64,000 bases of DNA from Bacteriovoracaceae bacterium (GTDB lineage Bacteria > Bdellovibrionota > Bacteriovoracia > Bacteriovoracales > Bacteriovoracaceae): the NCBI GenBank assembly GCA_947441615.1, contig CANEUH010000002.1, positions 1-64,000 of the forward strand. The letters run 5' to 3'. The notes under the pieces are model-generated. The model was given only the letters and a program-made list of their open reading frames with translations. It had not been told where the DNA came from and did no database searches. Positions 6,689 to 16,311 of the stretch are shown one piece after another (position 1 is the first letter of the stretch; the number at the start of each line of letters is the position of its first letter). Made by a program: the position numbers and the translations under genes.

Positions 6689-7423
6689 ATGATGAACATG
6701 AAACTTTTAACTCTTCTTATAATATTCTCGACAATGGCGAGTAACGCCTATTCATTATCGAGCCTCAACCTAGAACTAGGTTCCGCACAGAGTAGTTACA
6801 ATCAAGTAAGGATCGACGGTGAAACTGGAACCTTGTTTAACCTTCGACCAGCTTTAAACTCAACTGATTATTATCGCCTAAATTTTATTCAAAAATTCAA
6901 GTCTCCCAGTGGAATAAGAATTCTTTATGCTCCTTTAAAGTTAAGCGGTGAAAAAAAATATAATAACGACATTTCCTTTAATGGAGTTAATTTCGTAGCA
7001 AATCAAACAACTAAAACTCAATATCAGTTTAACTCTTACCGAGGTACCTACTTCAGAGAAATGATCTCAAAAAGAAATCATCTCTTTCGTATTGGAGGGA
7101 CCCTTAAAGTGAGAGATGCATTTATTGAATTAAGTCAAACTGATAGAAGTAAGGCAAGAAAAAGTGTTGGGATCGTTCCGCTCGTTTACATCTATTCTAA
7201 ATATAAATTTGATAATAATGTTCTCATGACTTTTGATTTTGATGGTCTCATCGCTCCTCAGGGGCGAGCTTTTGATGTGGCCTTGATGCTTGGATATTAT
7301 TTCACACCAAGTTTCCAAATCGATTTTGGGTACCGGATGCTTGAGGGGGGCGCAGATAATAATAAAGTTTATAATTTTTCACAAATTAATTATTATTTTA
7401 CCGCTCTTCAGTTTAATTTTTAA
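6689..7423 (+). CDS. Probable outer-membrane beta-barrel protein
   Basis: The 244-residue product has a signal peptide (LLTLLIIFSTMASNAYS). A series of alternating polar and hydrophobic strands follows, with aromatic girdle residues such as YRLNFIQKF, TYFREMI, VPLVYIYSKYKF and ALMLGYYFTPSF. It ends YYFTALQFNF with the C-terminal Phe typical of outer-membrane barrels. Three in-frame ATGs (6689, 6692, 6698) precede the signal peptide and none has a good ribosome site, so the exact start is open. The cargo or role is unknown. Confidence 0.7.
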   Translation: MMNMKLLTLLIIFSTMASNAYSLSSLNLELGSAQSSYNQVRIDGETGTLFNLRPALNSTDYYRLNFIQKFKSPSGIRILYAPLKLSGEKKYNNDISFNGVNFVANQTTKTQYQFNSYRGTYFREMISKRNHLFRIGGTLKVRDAFIELSQTDRSKARKSVGIVPLVYIYSKYKFDNNVLMTFDFDGLIAPQGRAFDVALMLGYYFTPSFQIDFGYRMLEGGADNNKVYNFSQINYYFTALQFNF

Positions 7424-7514
7424 AATTACGAATCATTCTGAGTCAATTAATCCAACACCACAAGTAACGATAAAAAAAGGTTCGCTGTTTAGAACAAAAG
7501 ATTAAAGACTTTTA

Positions 7515-8375
7515 TTACTTCTTAGGCTTAAACCAGCAAAGAGGCCTTAGTCCCATAGTGTGCCCAAGAGACTGATGGCAAGTACCCTCGACTTCATCAT
7601 TCTGAGAAACATCATCATTGAAAGAAGCCTCGCAAAGGGCCCCTTGAAAGAATGTATCTAGACGACATTGAGTGTCCGGATGTTCACCATAAGTTGCAGA
7701 AACAACTTTCATATCTGGCGTTTCAAATTTTGACTCAGGCTGGCCTTTAAGAGAAGCAATAAGTGAAGCAACCGATGCTCCGGCCATGCCACTACGAATG
7801 CAAATTGATTTATCAATATTACTAGTCCAAGCCGCCGCACAAGCATCGATAAGGGCCTTAGGTGCCTTGAGCTTTTTAACAAGGGCAAGGTTATTATCAT
7901 TTAAAAAAACCTTACGAAGACATTTTAGAGTCGCAAAGTAGTCTGACTGTCCTTCACTTGAAGCCCAAGGATTAAATGTTCCAACTTTTGGAGCACCACC
8001 AATATGATGACCAATTTCATGACAAATGACGAGAGCGAACCCATCTTCAGTGATCGTTGAGTGACGAGCAAGTCCGCCGAACATTTTTACACGCCAGCCA
8101 CCAATTCTAGTGGCCTTGGCATCAACAGTTCCATCTTCCCAATTTCTTTCAAATTTAAAAGAGACATCCCTATTGGAAACGATAGGAAAATAAATCGCCT
8201 CAACCTTATCAATGACTGCATTAAATTGATCTTTTGTTAATCCACCTGAAGACTTAAAACCGACTGGGATATAAAGGTTGTTACTTGGAAGAAATCCGGA
8301 TGACCCATCTTCAGAACAAGACCAGCTCATAGCGCAAAATATAAAAAAAAGCGCCAACGAAAGGAAAAGCTTCAT
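7515..8375 (-). CDS. Exported zinc-metalloprotease-like protein
   Basis: The 286-residue protein has a signal peptide and the zinc-binding motif HEIGHHIGG (His119, Glu120, His123). The downstream EGQSDYFA could supply a third ligand, as in gluzincin-type enzymes. Eight or more cysteines in the mature part suggest a disulfide-stabilised extracellular enzyme. AAGGAG lies six bases before ATG, so the start is secure. The Cys after SWS does not fit a lipobox, so a soluble secreted form is more likely. It probably acts on host or periplasmic proteins; the substrate is unknown. Confidence 0.75.
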   Translation of the reverse strand: MKLFLSLALFFIFCAMSWSCSEDGSSGFLPSNNLYIPVGFKSSGGLTKDQFNAVIDKVEAIYFPIVSNRDVSFKFERNWEDGTVDAKATRIGGWRVKMFGGLARHSTITEDGFALVICHEIGHHIGGAPKVGTFNPWASSEGQSDYFATLKCLRKVFLNDNNLALVKKLKAPKALIDACAAAWTSNIDKSICIRSGMAGASVASLIASLKGQPESKFETPDMKVVSATYGEHPDTQCRLDTFFQGALCEASFNDDVSQNDEVEGTCHQSLGHTMGLRPLCWFKPKK

Positions 8376-8561
8376 AACACTCCTTAAAATGTCATGAGAG
8401 ATCTAACCTACAGATAACCGATCATCAAGATTAATGTAATTCCTTTTCAACTAAGCTGTTGAAATCACAAAAAACGTCAACGACTAAAAAAATGACAGAT
8501 CAAATCTTTGCGCCTATAAAATTTTCCAAACCAATTTAACCACATTCAACTATTAATTAAA

Positions 8562-11381
8562 ATGAAGTCCATGAAAACACTCATCTACATTCTCATCTCT
8601 TTATCCCTCTTTTCGTGCGGCCAAGGCCCCCAAAATCGCAAAATAGTTCTGAACCAAACCGGAAAAGTTTCCTTAGTTTTAATGGGTATTGAGAATCAAC
8701 AAGAAATAAAAATTAAATCTCAAGAACTTAACCTTGAAGTATCTGGTGATGAAATTCTCGTGATCAAAGGTGAAGCACAGAAAATTGAGGAATTAAATTT
8801 TGTCGCAAACAATGATTTTGAATACATTCACGATCAGACCATTGGTATCGAAAAACCTCAGGGTTTCACTCCTGATCAATATGCTCTCTACCAAGCAAAA
8901 AAAGATTTTGGTATCACAGACTTTTGGAAAAAATATCCCGAAGCTGATGGACGTGGAGTAAAGGTAGGAATTATTGATGATGGAATTTCTCCCCATCAAC
9001 ATGGCTTTATCACCACCTCCACAGGTGAAAGGAAATTTTTAAGAAAAGGCTCCCAATCAACCTTTACAACTTTTGATCTCATCGATGTTGAAAATGGACT
9101 TGAAGCAGTTGTCGATGAGAATCGCGAATCATACGAAGGAAGTCTTGATTTAAATGCGGATGGTGTTAAGAATACTTGGAAAATTTTTATTCCAGGAGGA
9201 ACTGAAAAAATCTGTATCGACTTGGACAACAATCAAAAGTACGAAGAGAGCGAATGTAAGGGTAGTTTTAGTATAACCGGAGAATTCTTCAATGCTAAGG
9301 ATTCTCGCCTTGTGCTAATGGGCGAGCTTAACCTGAAGGAAAAAAAAATACAAATTCTTCAGCCCGAACGAGGCGGAGATTCTCATGGTGAGGGTGTAGC
9401 ATCAGTTCTTGCGGGTTATCGCATCGGAAATATTGCTGGTTTTGATGGGGTTGCTCCAGGTGCTCAAATTCTTGATTACGATCTTTCTGAATTCACTGAT
9501 AAGGCTTCTGAAAAAGATTACACTCTTTCAACATTTCTAAAGTCTATTGATTGGGTAGGTTCACAGGGCGCCGAAGTCGCTAACATCAGTTATTCACTCT
9601 TTTTTACTTCAACAAAAACTCAAATCTTTATGAGTAAGGCGATTGATAAGATTGTAAAAAAATACAACATGGTCATAAGTTTTTCGGCCGGAAACAATGG
9701 ACCTGGTCTTGGATCACTTAATAGGCTAGGTATTTATCCCTCTTCCACACTGGTTGCAGGTGCATACATCTCAAAAGAACTCGATGAGAGAGTTCATGGA
9801 AATACCGGAGTGCCCGAAGAAGGAAGAGTTGTGTATTACTCTTCACGAGGCCCTGGTCTTGGCGTCGGTCCTTTATTAATTGCTCCTCTTTCTAGCCTAG
9901 TAAATTCATCACCAGATGGTGGACATAGGGCCTTTAGTGGAACGAGTTCTGCCTCACCCGCCCTAGCTGGTGCCGCTACTGTTTTGGTTTCGGCAATAAA
10001 ACAGCTTAATCTTAGATTTGATGCATCGACAGTAGTTCATGCCCTTCGTCTATCGGGTAGAAGGCTTAAATATGAACCTTTTATTTTTCAAGGCTACGGT
10101 CTTCCACAACTTGAAGAGGCGCTTTCAATCTATCAAGAAATGATTAAGGGAGAAAAACTCACTGATGTTAAGATTGCAGTTGACCGTGATGGTATTGATG
10201 GAGTTGCACAAAGAGGAATTTTTATTCAAACATCTAAGGTTCAGGGAATTACAACTCGGAAGATATCACTGACTGGAATATTATCAGAGATTTCTCCAGC
10301 TGATAAAAAAGTGAATACTTTAACGCCTGTTAAGGTTACCTACACTAAAGGTATCATAGGTCCTCGCGAACTTTGGATATCTTCATCTGCGTCTAATCTT
10401 TCAGTTGATATTAATCCTGAAGAACTCATTGAAAATAATGTGGAAGGATTCGGAGAAATCAGATTGATTTCTTTAAATGATAATAAGCTTGTCACAGTCA
10501 TTCCAGTTACAGTTGTTAAGGACGAAAATGTGCTAGAAAATCCATCCATGGTTTTTACACTAACGACTCATGAAGGGCTGCGTTTCCCTCTACAAATTCC
10601 AGATGGAGTGAAAGGCTTTAAAGTTAGTGCAAAAGTCCTCGAAGGAGATGAAAAAGGAGCGATGCTATCTATATTTGATCCAAACTCTATCAGAACAATC
10701 CAGCAGAGAATTTCTTCGGACGTTTGGGTATCAACACCTTCACCTGGTATGTACCAAGTTGGACTGTCTATGACAGGTGGAACCGAAAGAGTTCTTAAAG
10801 TGAAGATAGCAGTTGAAGCCTTCAAATTTAACTTAAAAACCAAGTCAGCAAAAGGCCAGAACGCAAACATTGTTATAACTAATTTTAATTTTGCAACCAG
10901 TGCTATTTTAAGTCTTGTTCCCATGCAAAGTTTGATTGCAAGTGAACTCATCAACTCAAAAGATTTAAATGCTCCAACAGAGATTTCAAAAGAGCTAACA
11001 GAAGGTAGCTATTCGGTAGAATTACGCTCAACTTTAAATGCGGATTTTTCTTATCTATATGGTACATGTAATATTAAAGAGGAATATCCGGATGGTAAAA
11101 TAAAACTAAATTCATCTTTTTCCATAAATGCTCCCGCCTCGGGTCTAAAGGCAACGATTCGTTGCATGCCGTTTGACTTGGGTGCCGAATTTGAAGAAAC
11201 ACAAGAATGGGAAATGAGACTCTTTAAACTTGGTCAGCCTCAAAATCAAAGAATAGATATTTTGAAAGATCAAACGAAGGGGACTTTATTCAAAAATCTA
11301 AATCCAGGCCCGCATGAGGTTAGGATGACTGATCCTTTTTCAACGAATTCTATCTTAATTGGAACTGTTGATATCATTTGA
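8562..11381 (+). CDS. Subtilisin-like (S8 family) serine protease lipoprotein
   Basis: The 939-residue protein has a lipobox LFSC (Cys19) and then an S8 catalytic domain at about 125-520. Asp139 lies in VGIIDDGIS, His275 in DSHGEGVA, the oxyanion Asn in SAGNNG near 378, and Ser462 in SGTSSASP, so the triad is complete. About 130 residues sit between the Asp and His motifs, longer than usual. The C-terminal 400 residues are beta-rich and probably act in substrate or wall binding. It is anchored to a membrane and likely degrades external protein. ATG 8571 is an alternative start. Confidence 0.9.
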   Translation: MKSMKTLIYILISLSLFSCGQGPQNRKIVLNQTGKVSLVLMGIENQQEIKIKSQELNLEVSGDEILVIKGEAQKIEELNFVANNDFEYIHDQTIGIEKPQGFTPDQYALYQAKKDFGITDFWKKYPEADGRGVKVGIIDDGISPHQHGFITTSTGERKFLRKGSQSTFTTFDLIDVENGLEAVVDENRESYEGSLDLNADGVKNTWKIFIPGGTEKICIDLDNNQKYEESECKGSFSITGEFFNAKDSRLVLMGELNLKEKKIQILQPERGGDSHGEGVASVLAGYRIGNIAGFDGVAPGAQILDYDLSEFTDKASEKDYTLSTFLKSIDWVGSQGAEVANISYSLFFTSTKTQIFMSKAIDKIVKKYNMVISFSAGNNGPGLGSLNRLGIYPSSTLVAGAYISKELDERVHGNTGVPEEGRVVYYSSRGPGLGVGPLLIAPLSSLVNSSPDGGHRAFSGTSSASPALAGAATVLVSAIKQLNLRFDASTVVHALRLSGRRLKYEPFIFQGYGLPQLEEALSIYQEMIKGEKLTDVKIAVDRDGIDGVAQRGIFIQTSKVQGITTRKISLTGILSEISPADKKVNTLTPVKVTYTKGIIGPRELWISSSASNLSVDINPEELIENNVEGFGEIRLISLNDNKLVTVIPVTVVKDENVLENPSMVFTLTTHEGLRFPLQIPDGVKGFKVSAKVLEGDEKGAMLSIFDPNSIRTIQQRISSDVWVSTPSPGMYQVGLSMTGGTERVLKVKIAVEAFKFNLKTKSAKGQNANIVITNFNFATSAILSLVPMQSLIASELINSKDLNAPTEISKELTEGSYSVELRSTLNADFSYLYGTCNIKEEYPDGKIKLNSSFSINAPASGLKATIRCMPFDLGAEFEETQEWEMRLFKLGQPQNQRIDILKDQTKGTLFKNLNPGPHEVRMTDPFSTNSILIGTVDII

Positions 11382-11404
11382 AAATGATAGAAGTTGATAT
11401 ATGT

Positions 11405-11443
11405 TTCTAATTGTTCAAATCGATAAGATTTGATCAGTTAGAA
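11405..11443. repeat. Long imperfect hairpin between convergent genes
   Basis: Arms 11405-11421 and 11427-11443 pair over 17 bp with two non-Watson-Crick positions and a 5-base loop. There is no T-tract on either side, so a classical terminator is uncertain. It lies 24 bp after the protease stop and could stabilise the 3' end. Confidence 0.5.
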
Positions 11444-11562
11444 CAGGCCAATTGATCGAGTTGATGACAATCACTACCGTTATTAAGCTCATAAAAGTCG
11501 TTACCAGTGATCACGCTTGCTGCAGATCTAACGATCGCTAATGCTTGAGAGATCTTCAAAGC
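11434..11562 (-). pseudogene. Gene remnant, C-terminal fragment
   Basis: A minus-strand frame from 11562 to TGA at 11436-11434 reads like real protein: ISQALAIVRSAASVITGNDF, then a Cys-containing end DCHQLDQLACSN. No ribosome site precedes it and a stop codon cuts it off upstream; TTG at 11559 is the only start. It may be the surviving 3' end of a small exported protein gene. This rests on amino-acid flavour only. Confidence 0.3.
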
Positions 11563-11657
11563 TTACTGACAAAATGAAAGAGGAGCAAACCCATGATGAA
11601 AAATGATGATTTCATTCATCTGATTATACTCCACTTTTACCAAGGGATCTTTGGAGT

Positions 11658-12341
11658 TTAGTTAAGGCCGTTCCCAATCCGACTGATCATCCTTCCCACA
11701 GCATACGGAACTGAATAGTCTCTACTCGTTGTATAAGAAGAAGCATGACGAAATCCAAGCTTGTGAAGCCATTCGTGAACAAGGTTTGCAGCGACTCCTC
11801 CAATAGAATTTGTGTTAAAATATTTTGTATTAACCCAGATCCTAGTTGTTCCAGAATTGGTGTAGCCTACAGTCGAGGTAGCGGCATAGTAGAGTTCAAC
11901 CTCCATATCCATTGTGTTATTTTTAAGAGGCTGAAGGGTTTCTGCTCCCTCTAACATTTTTTGATAAATTTGTGAGTTAGTATACCCTCCATTATCAACA
12001 AATGTTTTTGACCCGTTGTAGGTATGATTGATAACTGCTGTTCTAAACTCCTCGGTTGCTACGACTCTCTTGATCAGCTCAATCGCCTGATCAAATTTAT
12101 CTTGCTGAGTAGTTGTTGTGTTTAAAAATTTTATGTTCGTATCAAATGTGTAAGCCTCATTCGGAAGGGCCGTAGATAAATCGACACTTGAATCTGGGTT
12201 ATCTGTCGGTACTGGAATACATTCGGCTGGAATATCTGCTGTTTGAGTTGACGTTAAATTTTGGCAATCGACTAAATCTCCTTTGTTACAGGATGAAAGT
12301 GAAATAACTAGCAATGATAATGTGAAAATCTTTTTCATCAT
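11658..12341 (-). CDS. Metzincin-like zinc-protease lipoprotein
   Basis: The 227-residue protein has lipobox LSSC (Cys18) and, near the C-terminus, HEWLHKLGFRH (His189, Glu190, His193, His199). This is an HExxHxxGxxH zinc site of metzincin type. The downstream Met-turn is less clear; the M in AVGRMISR may serve. AAGGAAGG lies upstream of two adjacent ATGs. Two-thirds of the mature chain precedes the site, as in small astacin- or matrixin-like proteases. It is probably anchored to the outer membrane and active outside or in the periplasm. Confidence 0.75.
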   Translation of the reverse strand: MMKKIFTLSLLVISLSSCNKGDLVDCQNLTSTQTADIPAECIPVPTDNPDSSVDLSTALPNEAYTFDTNIKFLNTTTTQQDKFDQAIELIKRVVATEEFRTAVINHTYNGSKTFVDNGGYTNSQIYQKMLEGAETLQPLKNNTMDMEVELYYAATSTVGYTNSGTTRIWVNTKYFNTNSIGGVAANLVHEWLHKLGFRHASSYTTSRDYSVPYAVGRMISRIGNGLN

Positions 12342-12504
12342 CTTGAACCTTCCTTGATACAGAGTTTCGAGGACTGAATCCTCACACAGAGTATTTTGGT
12401 GTTCAAAGTGGGTAGATTTTTCTCTCTTGGTGAAAATTTAATCGAGAAGGAATAAGCTACTTATTTTTAGCTTTGATTCTAGAAATGATTGTTCAGAAAT
12501 TAAT

Positions 12505-12533
12505 AAAAAAAAAGGCCAGGATAAATCCTGGCC
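12505..12533 (-). terminator. Terminator of the HU/IHF-like gene
   Basis: On the minus strand, GGCCAGG-ATTTAT-CCTGGCC (12533-12514) is followed by nine T. It lies 23 bp after the stop codon of the DNA-binding protein gene. Confidence 0.9.
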
Positions 12534-12556
12534 TCACTTTTTAAATTTGAGAAAAT

Positions 12557-12862
12557 TTAAGCTTCACGGATAACGTATTTATCTTTTCCTTCATCCACCA
12601 TTTCTTTAAGTTCTTTACCAACTTTAAAGAAAGGAACTTTTTTAGGAGAGACTTTCACGACTTTACCCGTTTTAGGATTTCGTCCCTCGTAAGCCTTGTA
12701 ATTTCGATTAGCAAAAGAACCAAAACCTCTGATCTCAATTCGCTCATCATCGAAGAGCGCTTGGATCATACTATCAAAACAGATATTCACAATTTTTTCT
12801 GCTTGATGATGAGGAAGGTTAGCTTGTTTTTCAATCATGGCAATCAAATCAGCTTTGGTCAT
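12557..12862 (-). CDS. HU/IHF-family DNA-bending protein
   Basis: The 101-residue protein aligns over its whole length with the HU/IHF family. The helical dimerisation part MTKADLIAMIEKQANLPHHQ comes first, then RIEIRGFGSF and the DNA-binding arm RNYKAYEGRNPKTGKVVKVSPKK. The arm carries the NPKTG variant of the conserved NPxTG turn. The C-terminal extension DEGKDKYVIREA is a few residues longer than HU. The sequence looks nearer to IHF subunit beta than to HU, but this is not certain. It is a monocistronic unit with its own terminator. Confidence 0.9.
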   Translation of the reverse strand: MTKADLIAMIEKQANLPHHQAEKIVNICFDSMIQALFDDERIEIRGFGSFANRNYKAYEGRNPKTGKVVKVSPKKVPFFKVGKELKEMVDEGKDKYVIREA

Positions 12863-13104
12863 GCTCCACTCCTGTTGCGGACAATCTTTATATGATTTTG
12901 ATCGCTTATCGGTCGATTTCTGAAATAGTTTAGTGATTGCCTACAAGTCTAGGCATTTGAATATTCACCCATAAAAGCTTTTATTGCCTAAGCTTTGGAA
13001 ATAACAGACTTCAAGTAGCATTTCGCCATCAAAATCTTTATAGAAGATAGAATGGTTTAAGGATTATCTGGAATTAATCGATAAGTCATTGAGGATTAAG
13101 GACT

Positions 13105-14724
13105 ATGAGGGCTCGATTAAATAAATTAACAAGGACAGTTTGGGTTATCTGCCTACTCTCTTTCTTTGTGTCTTGTCAGGACACGATACCTCAGCGTTCA
13201 ACGATCACTCCAGGCTCTACTTTAGAGGAAACTCCCAAATGCAGTGAGGATCAAGAACTCGTTCCTGAAACTGTAGATGGCGAAACGACTTACTCTTGCA
13301 AAGATAAAGAAATTAAAAGACCGGATAATGCTATTTTTTGGAAATCCGATTTTTGCGCCTGTAAAAATGGTAAGCCTGTTTCCTACGGAAATTGCTCGCA
13401 GTTTTGTTCGGATAAAAACACCGACGGTGCAGAAAGACTCTACGCAAACTTTAGCGTGAGTGAGGCAATATCCCTAGGTGGATTTGGAAATGTCTATGCT
13501 TGGTGTAAAGTGAGTTTACCTAGTGATACTCAAAATCCTGAGTGTCAAATAGAAGCAAAAGATGAATCGGGTACTATTAAAATGATTGATGTCACCCTAC
13601 CAGTCAATACAAACTCCCTCACTGCAAATATTCAAGATACCCTAGCGAACGACAAAACTTATGTCTTAACTTTAGTTGAGAAAAATTCTGGATCACGATC
13701 AAACTCAATCCAGCTGATTAAATTTTCAGAGACTCCTTCAAATACGATTTTGGGACCTCTGAAAAATGTACCCGTCACACAATATTCGTGTATGGTCAGA
13801 GATTTTTCTGAAGATCAGGCGACTGGTGATATTTATTTTGAGTCAGCTTATAGGATGCACTTTTATTTTATCCCAAGAATTCCTCCAAGACCGATTCCTG
13901 CTGGAAACTCTCTTCTTATTTGCCATGATATTTTTAATCCACTTTATGGACTTATTGATCAGGAGCTCTACCCGAGATTTGAGCAATTGGCCGGAGTGTT
14001 TAATCTTTGGGATTCAACGGACCCTCGTTTTTATGACAATAATGGTAACGGAGCAAGAGACATTAATGAACTCATTATCCAAAAGACAAAAAATTTTGGA
14101 GCAACCATTCCAGCGAGCTCATCTTTTTTCCAAGAGTTTACTTGGGCTTCAGCTCCTGAGCTTGAAAACCAGGCCGGAAACAATAGCAACTCAACTCAGG
14201 GCCTAGGTTACTTCATGGTGCCTTGGATTGATCAATCAACCTTTAAATCATATTGCCTTAATTCGAGTCACTATAATAGCAGTAATGCTATTTACAAGGC
14301 GTTGAGAGACATTATTGGTGTCGATACCGAGGGCCTCTACATTGGTGAAAAATCCCCTGAAGCAGTTACGGATAGTAGTGGAAATGTGACGACTGGTTAT
14401 GCAGATTATATTCTTGTTCGTGAAAGTGATTTAAAACAAGTATGGTTTTATCTGAAAAACGGTGTCCCTACTGTTCCAACTGATGACATTGTCGCTAACG
14501 TTGCAGTTTACTTCTACTACCCACTCAATAAAGTTTCACCATTTGTAAAAACCTCTACTCAAAGAGTCTTTAGAGTTCGAGGCAGTAGAGAGATTTTTAC
14601 TGGAACAAATAATAATTCGAATTCTGGAACTAGTTCATTGAATGGCAACTCATCAAACTCATCAGGAAGCGTCTCAACTTACCCAACCCATGACAGAAAG
14701 ATTGGTTGTATTCCAAAATTCTAG
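13105..14724 (+). CDS. Large Cys-containing lipoprotein of unknown function
   Basis: The 539-residue product has lipobox FVSC (Cys24). A short Cys-rich segment follows (CSEDQELVP to CSQFCSDK, residues about 47-97) with a CACKNGKPVSYGNCSQFC cluster. Then come beta-rich stretches that could be Ig-like, and a low-complexity Asn/Ser tail near 505-525. I recognise no enzyme motif. Its stop codon shares a CTAG with the stop of the convergent gene. Export to the cell surface is likely; the role is unknown. Confidence 0.75.
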   Translation: MRARLNKLTRTVWVICLLSFFVSCQDTIPQRSTITPGSTLEETPKCSEDQELVPETVDGETTYSCKDKEIKRPDNAIFWKSDFCACKNGKPVSYGNCSQFCSDKNTDGAERLYANFSVSEAISLGGFGNVYAWCKVSLPSDTQNPECQIEAKDESGTIKMIDVTLPVNTNSLTANIQDTLANDKTYVLTLVEKNSGSRSNSIQLIKFSETPSNTILGPLKNVPVTQYSCMVRDFSEDQATGDIYFESAYRMHFYFIPRIPPRPIPAGNSLLICHDIFNPLYGLIDQELYPRFEQLAGVFNLWDSTDPRFYDNNGNGARDINELIIQKTKNFGATIPASSSFFQEFTWASAPELENQAGNNSNSTQGLGYFMVPWIDQSTFKSYCLNSSHYNSSNAIYKALRDIIGVDTEGLYIGEKSPEAVTDSSGNVTTGYADYILVRESDLKQVWFYLKNGVPTVPTDDIVANVAVYFYYPLNKVSPFVKTSTQRVFRVRGSREIFTGTNNNSNSGTSSLNGNSSNSSGSVSTYPTHDRKIGCIPKF

Positions 14725-15398
14725 AGATTTCGCTTTCTCCAATGCTTAATGATTATGCTAACACCAGGGGAGAGCTCGTCATGAAACATATTGTAAAAAG
14801 TCGTGAGAGAAATACTTGTAAAGGTCAGATTGACAATCATTCCAAGCATAAAGACTTTAGATCGAGACCATTTTTTATTAAAAAAGATCTGCTTAAAAAG
14901 CCAGGACAGGATCATTAAACCAAGCCAAATTCCTGCATAGATCTTGAGATCTGTTTTTCTTAATAAAAGACCGATAGCTGAATTAAGAGCTTTTTCGTCT
15001 CTTAAAAGCTCCACTATGCAATTCAAGACTTTCGGTCGCTCTAGTAGAAAGTGCTCAAGTAAACTACCTCGACTTCTCTCAAGGATAAAATTTTTCACTT
15101 TACTCTCAGACATCTTAGTGAAGGGACTATCCTTCAACATGTCTTTAGCTAACTGAATAACTCTCTCATCCATCATGGAAGCTGCTGTAAAAGATTCGTG
15201 ACCAAGTTTTTTTAATTTTTCGGAGATATTAGGCACCCGCTTCATCGCTTCTTTATTTATTTTGTCGATGTTAACGGCAGTTTGAACCTGCTTTCCCCTT
15301 TCAGACTCAACCTCATTTACAATCGCATCAACATCATCTTCCTGGCATAGACCAGGAAGAGATGTGAGGCAAATAAAAAGAATGAGGAGAAATCTCAT
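14721..15398 (-). CDS. Membrane protein coupled to secF, unknown function
   Basis: The 225-residue protein has a signal peptide (MRFLLILFICLTSLPGLC), a long charged periplasmic helical part, and two membrane helices near 153-168 and 182-202 followed by a basic tail. Its ATG overlaps the secF stop (ATGA), so it is translated from the queA-secF operon message. I do not recognise a family. The coupling to secF makes a part in protein export or envelope assembly plausible, but this is inference from position. Confidence 0.7.
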   Translation of the reverse strand: MRFLLILFICLTSLPGLCQEDDVDAIVNEVESERGKQVQTAVNIDKINKEAMKRVPNISEKLKKLGHESFTAASMMDERVIQLAKDMLKDSPFTKMSESKVKNFILERSRGSLLEHFLLERPKVLNCIVELLRDEKALNSAIGLLLRKTDLKIYAGIWLGLMILSWLFKQIFFNKKWSRSKVFMLGMIVNLTFTSISLTTFYNMFHDELSPGVSIIIKHWRKRNL

Positions 15399-16294
15399 GC
15401 AGCTTTTTTTGAAGTCATCTTCTCGTAAAAAGCGGTCATTGGAATAGCGATGAAAATTGTAGAATAGACACCAAGGATAACCCCGATTGTCATAGCAAAG
15501 AAGAAATCATGAATCACTGAACCACCCCATACAAGCATCACAACTGACACTCCAAGGACTGTAAGGGAAGTAATGATTGTTCGAGACATTGTTTCATTTA
15601 AAGCGCGGTTAATGGTCTCAACCGTTGATAAATGAGGGTGCATCGTTTCGATCTCTCTCACTCGGTCATAAATCACAACCGTATCGTTCACTGAATAACC
15701 AATAATTGCGAGGAGGGCCGCCACGATCTGAAGCGAGAATTCTTTTTGCGTTAAAATAAACGCACCAATGATAATAGTCACGTCATGAATAAGAGCTGCA
15801 ATAGCTCCCGGAGCAAATTTGTAATCAAATCTGAGAGCAAGATAGATCATAATCGCAAGGATCGCCCACATAAGAGCTTTAAAGGCAGACGTTCTAAGTT
15901 CTGCTCCGGCCTTGGGACCCACGATATCGTTTTTTAAGATTTCAAATTTCCCCTCACCATACTTTCCATTAAGGACAGTACTCACTTGATTTGAAACAGC
16001 ATTAAGGTCACCCTTATCTGATTCAAGCTTTAAAAGAAATTCATTTGAATTATCATCACCAATTGACTGAAGCTGAGAGAGTGGAACTTGGCCCACTTTC
16101 ATCATTTCACGAAGCTCAGAGAGTTCAACTTTTTGATTGAACTTCACTTGAATCTCTACTCCCCCACGGAAATCAACACCGTAGTTAAGTCCTTTCGTAA
16201 AGAACATCACAAAACTCGCTATCACTAAAATAAGGGATATTAGACCCGCTACTTTGAACATCCCTACATAATTTACATTTCTTGCTGTTGTCAT
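15395..16294 (-). CDS. secF: Protein translocase subunit SecF
   Basis: The 299-residue protein has the SecF layout: one N-terminal helix, GLNYGVDFRGGVEIQVKF, a periplasmic domain of about 90 residues, then five membrane helices including IAALLAIIGYSVNDTVVIYDRVRE and the TSLTVLGVSVVML segment. SecDF uses the proton gradient to pull proteins out of the SecYEG channel on the periplasmic side. It follows secD by 17 bp. Confidence 0.97.
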   Translation of the reverse strand: MTTARNVNYVGMFKVAGLISLILVIASFVMFFTKGLNYGVDFRGGVEIQVKFNQKVELSELREMMKVGQVPLSQLQSIGDDNSNEFLLKLESDKGDLNAVSNQVSTVLNGKYGEGKFEILKNDIVGPKAGAELRTSAFKALMWAILAIMIYLALRFDYKFAPGAIAALIHDVTIIIGAFILTQKEFSLQIVAALLAIIGYSVNDTVVIYDRVREIETMHPHLSTVETINRALNETMSRTIITSLTVLGVSVVMLVWGGSVIHDFFFAMTIGVILGVYSTIFIAIPMTAFYEKMTSKKAA

Positions 16295-16311
16295 AAATCT
16301 AATCCTTTAAA

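Noticed and set aside
10568-10954. Minus-strand frame inside the subtilisin-like gene
   Set aside because: It is a shadow: no start signal, and the plus-strand frame is clearly the coding one.
13766-14206. Plus-strand frame of 146 codons in another frame of the lipoprotein gene
   Set aside because: It lies fully inside the 539-residue lipoprotein gene and has no ribosome site.
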